Shown here in pieces: positions 4,879 to 5,443 of a stretch of 5,443 nt of DNA (the first letter of the stretch is position 1; each line of letters begins with the position of its first letter). The stretch is taken from NCBI GenBank assembly GCA_003150315.1, contig QAML01000059.1, positions 20,771 to 26,213 on the forward strand, in the 5' to 3' direction. The stretch is from Prevotellaceae bacterium. GTDB taxonomy: Bacteria > Bacteroidota > Bacteroidia > Bacteroidales > Bacteroidaceae. A program made the translations under genes and the position numbers. The notes beneath the pieces were generated by a model that made no database searches, was not told the DNA's origin, and saw only the letters and a list, made by a program, of their open reading frames with translations.

Positions 4879-5062
4879 ACGATGTCGACCCTCTGGTGAC
4901 TTTAGGATTTCGGTGCTCAATAGCTATCCCTGTTATCTTGCTGTCTACGCTTAGCCTGCAACGTTACCGCGACAGACTCAAGACTCGCTTCAAATGCTGT
5001 GGTTAGCAGCTTATTTGATGGGGCTTCCACCCACCGGACTATATACCCTTAGCTGGACGCAC

Positions 5063-5090
5063 GGTCTGACCACAATGCTCACTGCCTTCA
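5063..5090 (-). other. 28-bp 5' exon remnant between nucleotidyltransferase and intron
   Basis: Minus-strand TGAAGGCAGTGAGCATTGTG and the following GTCAGACC separate the last recognisable nucleotidyltransferase codon (5091) from the intron 5' end (5062). It contains IBS1 but does not encode the expected continuation of the nucleotidyltransferase, and opens with an in-frame TGA. It is therefore likely flanking sequence of an earlier intron insertion site brought here by rearrangement. Confidence 0.55.
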
Positions 5091-5255
5091 GCGGACAACG
5101 AAGATTATCTTGTTAAATCCGGCTTCGATGGCATCATGGATGGAATAGTCCATAATAATCTCATCATGTAATCCCACCGGCTCCAATTGCTTGATTCCTC
5201 CGCCGAAGCGTGAGCCGATACCGGCTGCCATAATCAGTAATGTTGTGTTTTTCAT
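5088..5255 (-). pseudogene. Sugar-phosphate nucleotidyltransferase, 5' fragment (55 codons)
   Basis: The protein starts MKNTTLLIMAAGIGSRFGGG and continues IKQLEPVG, the nucleotide-binding signature of nucleotidyltransferases (AAGxGSRF...K) that charge sugar or choline phosphates with NTP for surface polymer synthesis. It continues MDYSIHDAIEAGFNKIIFVVR, then meets TGA at 5088-5090, where family members usually carry on with about 250 further residues. The catalytic metal and sugar-binding parts are lost, so it is not functional. The start ATG at 5255 has GGAGG at 5265-5269 with a 9-nt spacer. It follows the VanZ-family stop by 3 nt, so the two were one operon. The break coincides with the region carrying the group II intron fragment. 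Confidence 0.92.
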
Positions 5256-5258
5256 ATG

Positions 5259-5443
5259 CTATTTCCTCCATTTGAAAATCAATCGCCAAAATGTATATCC
5301 AGCCACACCACCCAGTACATTCATAATTACATCATCTGTCTGCAGATATCCCCGCTGTGTCACAAACTGTATCAGTTCAATGCCAGCGCTGAGTCCAGTC
5401 AGCACCAGAACGGCTGTGCGAAATTCCCGCAGTCCTCTATGCA
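5259..5443 (-). CDS. VanZ-family membrane protein, C-terminal part (window edge)
   Basis: Sixty codons plus TAG (5259-5261) of a protein entering from beyond the right edge. It has the conserved VanZ-family pattern: a hydrophobic helix VLVLTGLSAGIELIQF, then Q..R...TDDVIMNVLGGVAGY, then a second helix start and a basic tail (FKWRK). VanZ-like proteins are small multi-pass membrane proteins, named from teicoplanin resistance, often found in cell-envelope or polysaccharide loci; their reaction is uncertain. The GC content is visibly higher than in the PRTase cassette. The coding sequence is followed after 3 nt by the nucleotidyltransferase start. Confidence 0.85.
   Translation of the reverse strand, partial: HRGLREFRTAVLVLTGLSAGIELIQFVTQRGYLQTDDVIMNVLGGVAGYTFWRLIFKWRK

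Larger units (their letters stand above)
4606..5062 (-). mobile_element. Truncated group II intron (5' RNA domain plus start of RT), mitochondrial-like class
   Basis: The minus strand from 5062 begins GTGCGTCCAGCTAAGGG, the GUGYG 5' end of group II introns, resembling from memory the start of Lactococcus Ll.LtrB (GUGCGCCCAG). About 370 nt of GC-richer, structured, non-coding sequence follows. It includes GAAGCCCC/CTGCTAACCAC segments and an 8-bp hairpin (AGAACTGT/ACAGTTCT, 4714-4734). GGTCTG at 4878-4873 is complementary to CAGACC directly before the 5' end, as expected for EBS1/IBS1. The RNA part passes into a short reverse transcriptase fragment and then stops near 4605. Domains V and VI, most of the protein and the 3' splice site are absent, so the intron is neither spliceable nor mobile by itself. 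The 3' boundary is approximate. Confidence 0.85.

Noticed and set aside
4659..4880. 73-codon minus-strand frame MVWMEDNVCKQ and its plus-strand counterpart at 4699-4899
   Set aside because: Both lie in the structured RNA part of the group II intron, have no ribosome binding site and no protein-like conservation pattern that I recognise.

Overview
The window looks like an accessory region of an AT-rich, low-GC Gram-positive gut-type Firmicute, most likely Lachnospiraceae or a close relative. The reasons are strong AGGAGG-type ribosome binding sites, a LoaP-type NusG paralog, a VanZ-family gene next to a sugar-nucleotide nucleotidyltransferase, and clostridial-style IS30 and group II intron remnants. 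This taxonomic call is inference; no 16S or housekeeping gene is present.

Left edge (1-585, + strand): the 3' end of an IS30-family transposase, broken by a perfect 89-bp tandem duplication. It is followed by about 210 bp without a gene that contains GAATTTAGTC repeats and may include the IS end. Centre (586-3960, - strand): a compact AT-rich cassette. A strong sigma-A promoter (3695-3723) is followed at once by a 14-bp inverted repeat, then a short leader carrying a 23-bp-period repeat and a possible 10-codon leader ORF. Next comes a 641-aa protein with a type I phosphoribosyltransferase (PRTase) signature, an intrinsic terminator, a 245-aa protein of unknown family, and a translationally coupled 83-aa protein of unknown family. 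The architecture (a nucleotide-binding-like enzyme plus orphan partners on a mobile-element-flanked island) resembles predicted conflict or defence modules, but function is not shown by the sequence.

Right part (3961-5443, - strand): loaP, a processive antiterminator of the NusG family. A second promoter, a bulged hairpin and a weak U-tract hairpin lie between loaP and the PRTase promoter, and look like a LoaP-type leader. Upstream of loaP is a 36-codon ORF, then a group II intron fragment (5' end GTGCG at 5062, IBS1/EBS1 pair visible) reduced to its 5' RNA domain plus 24 codons of reverse transcriptase. Beyond it, a nucleotidyltransferase gene is cut off after 55 codons, and a VanZ-family C-terminus runs off the window.

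Overall, a surface-polysaccharide type locus (VanZ, nucleotidyltransferase, loaP) seems to have been eroded by a group II intron and an IS30 element. A PRTase three-gene cassette now sits directly downstream of loaP. LoaP could drive read-through of the terminators in this cassette, which would tie the pieces together; this is a hypothesis.
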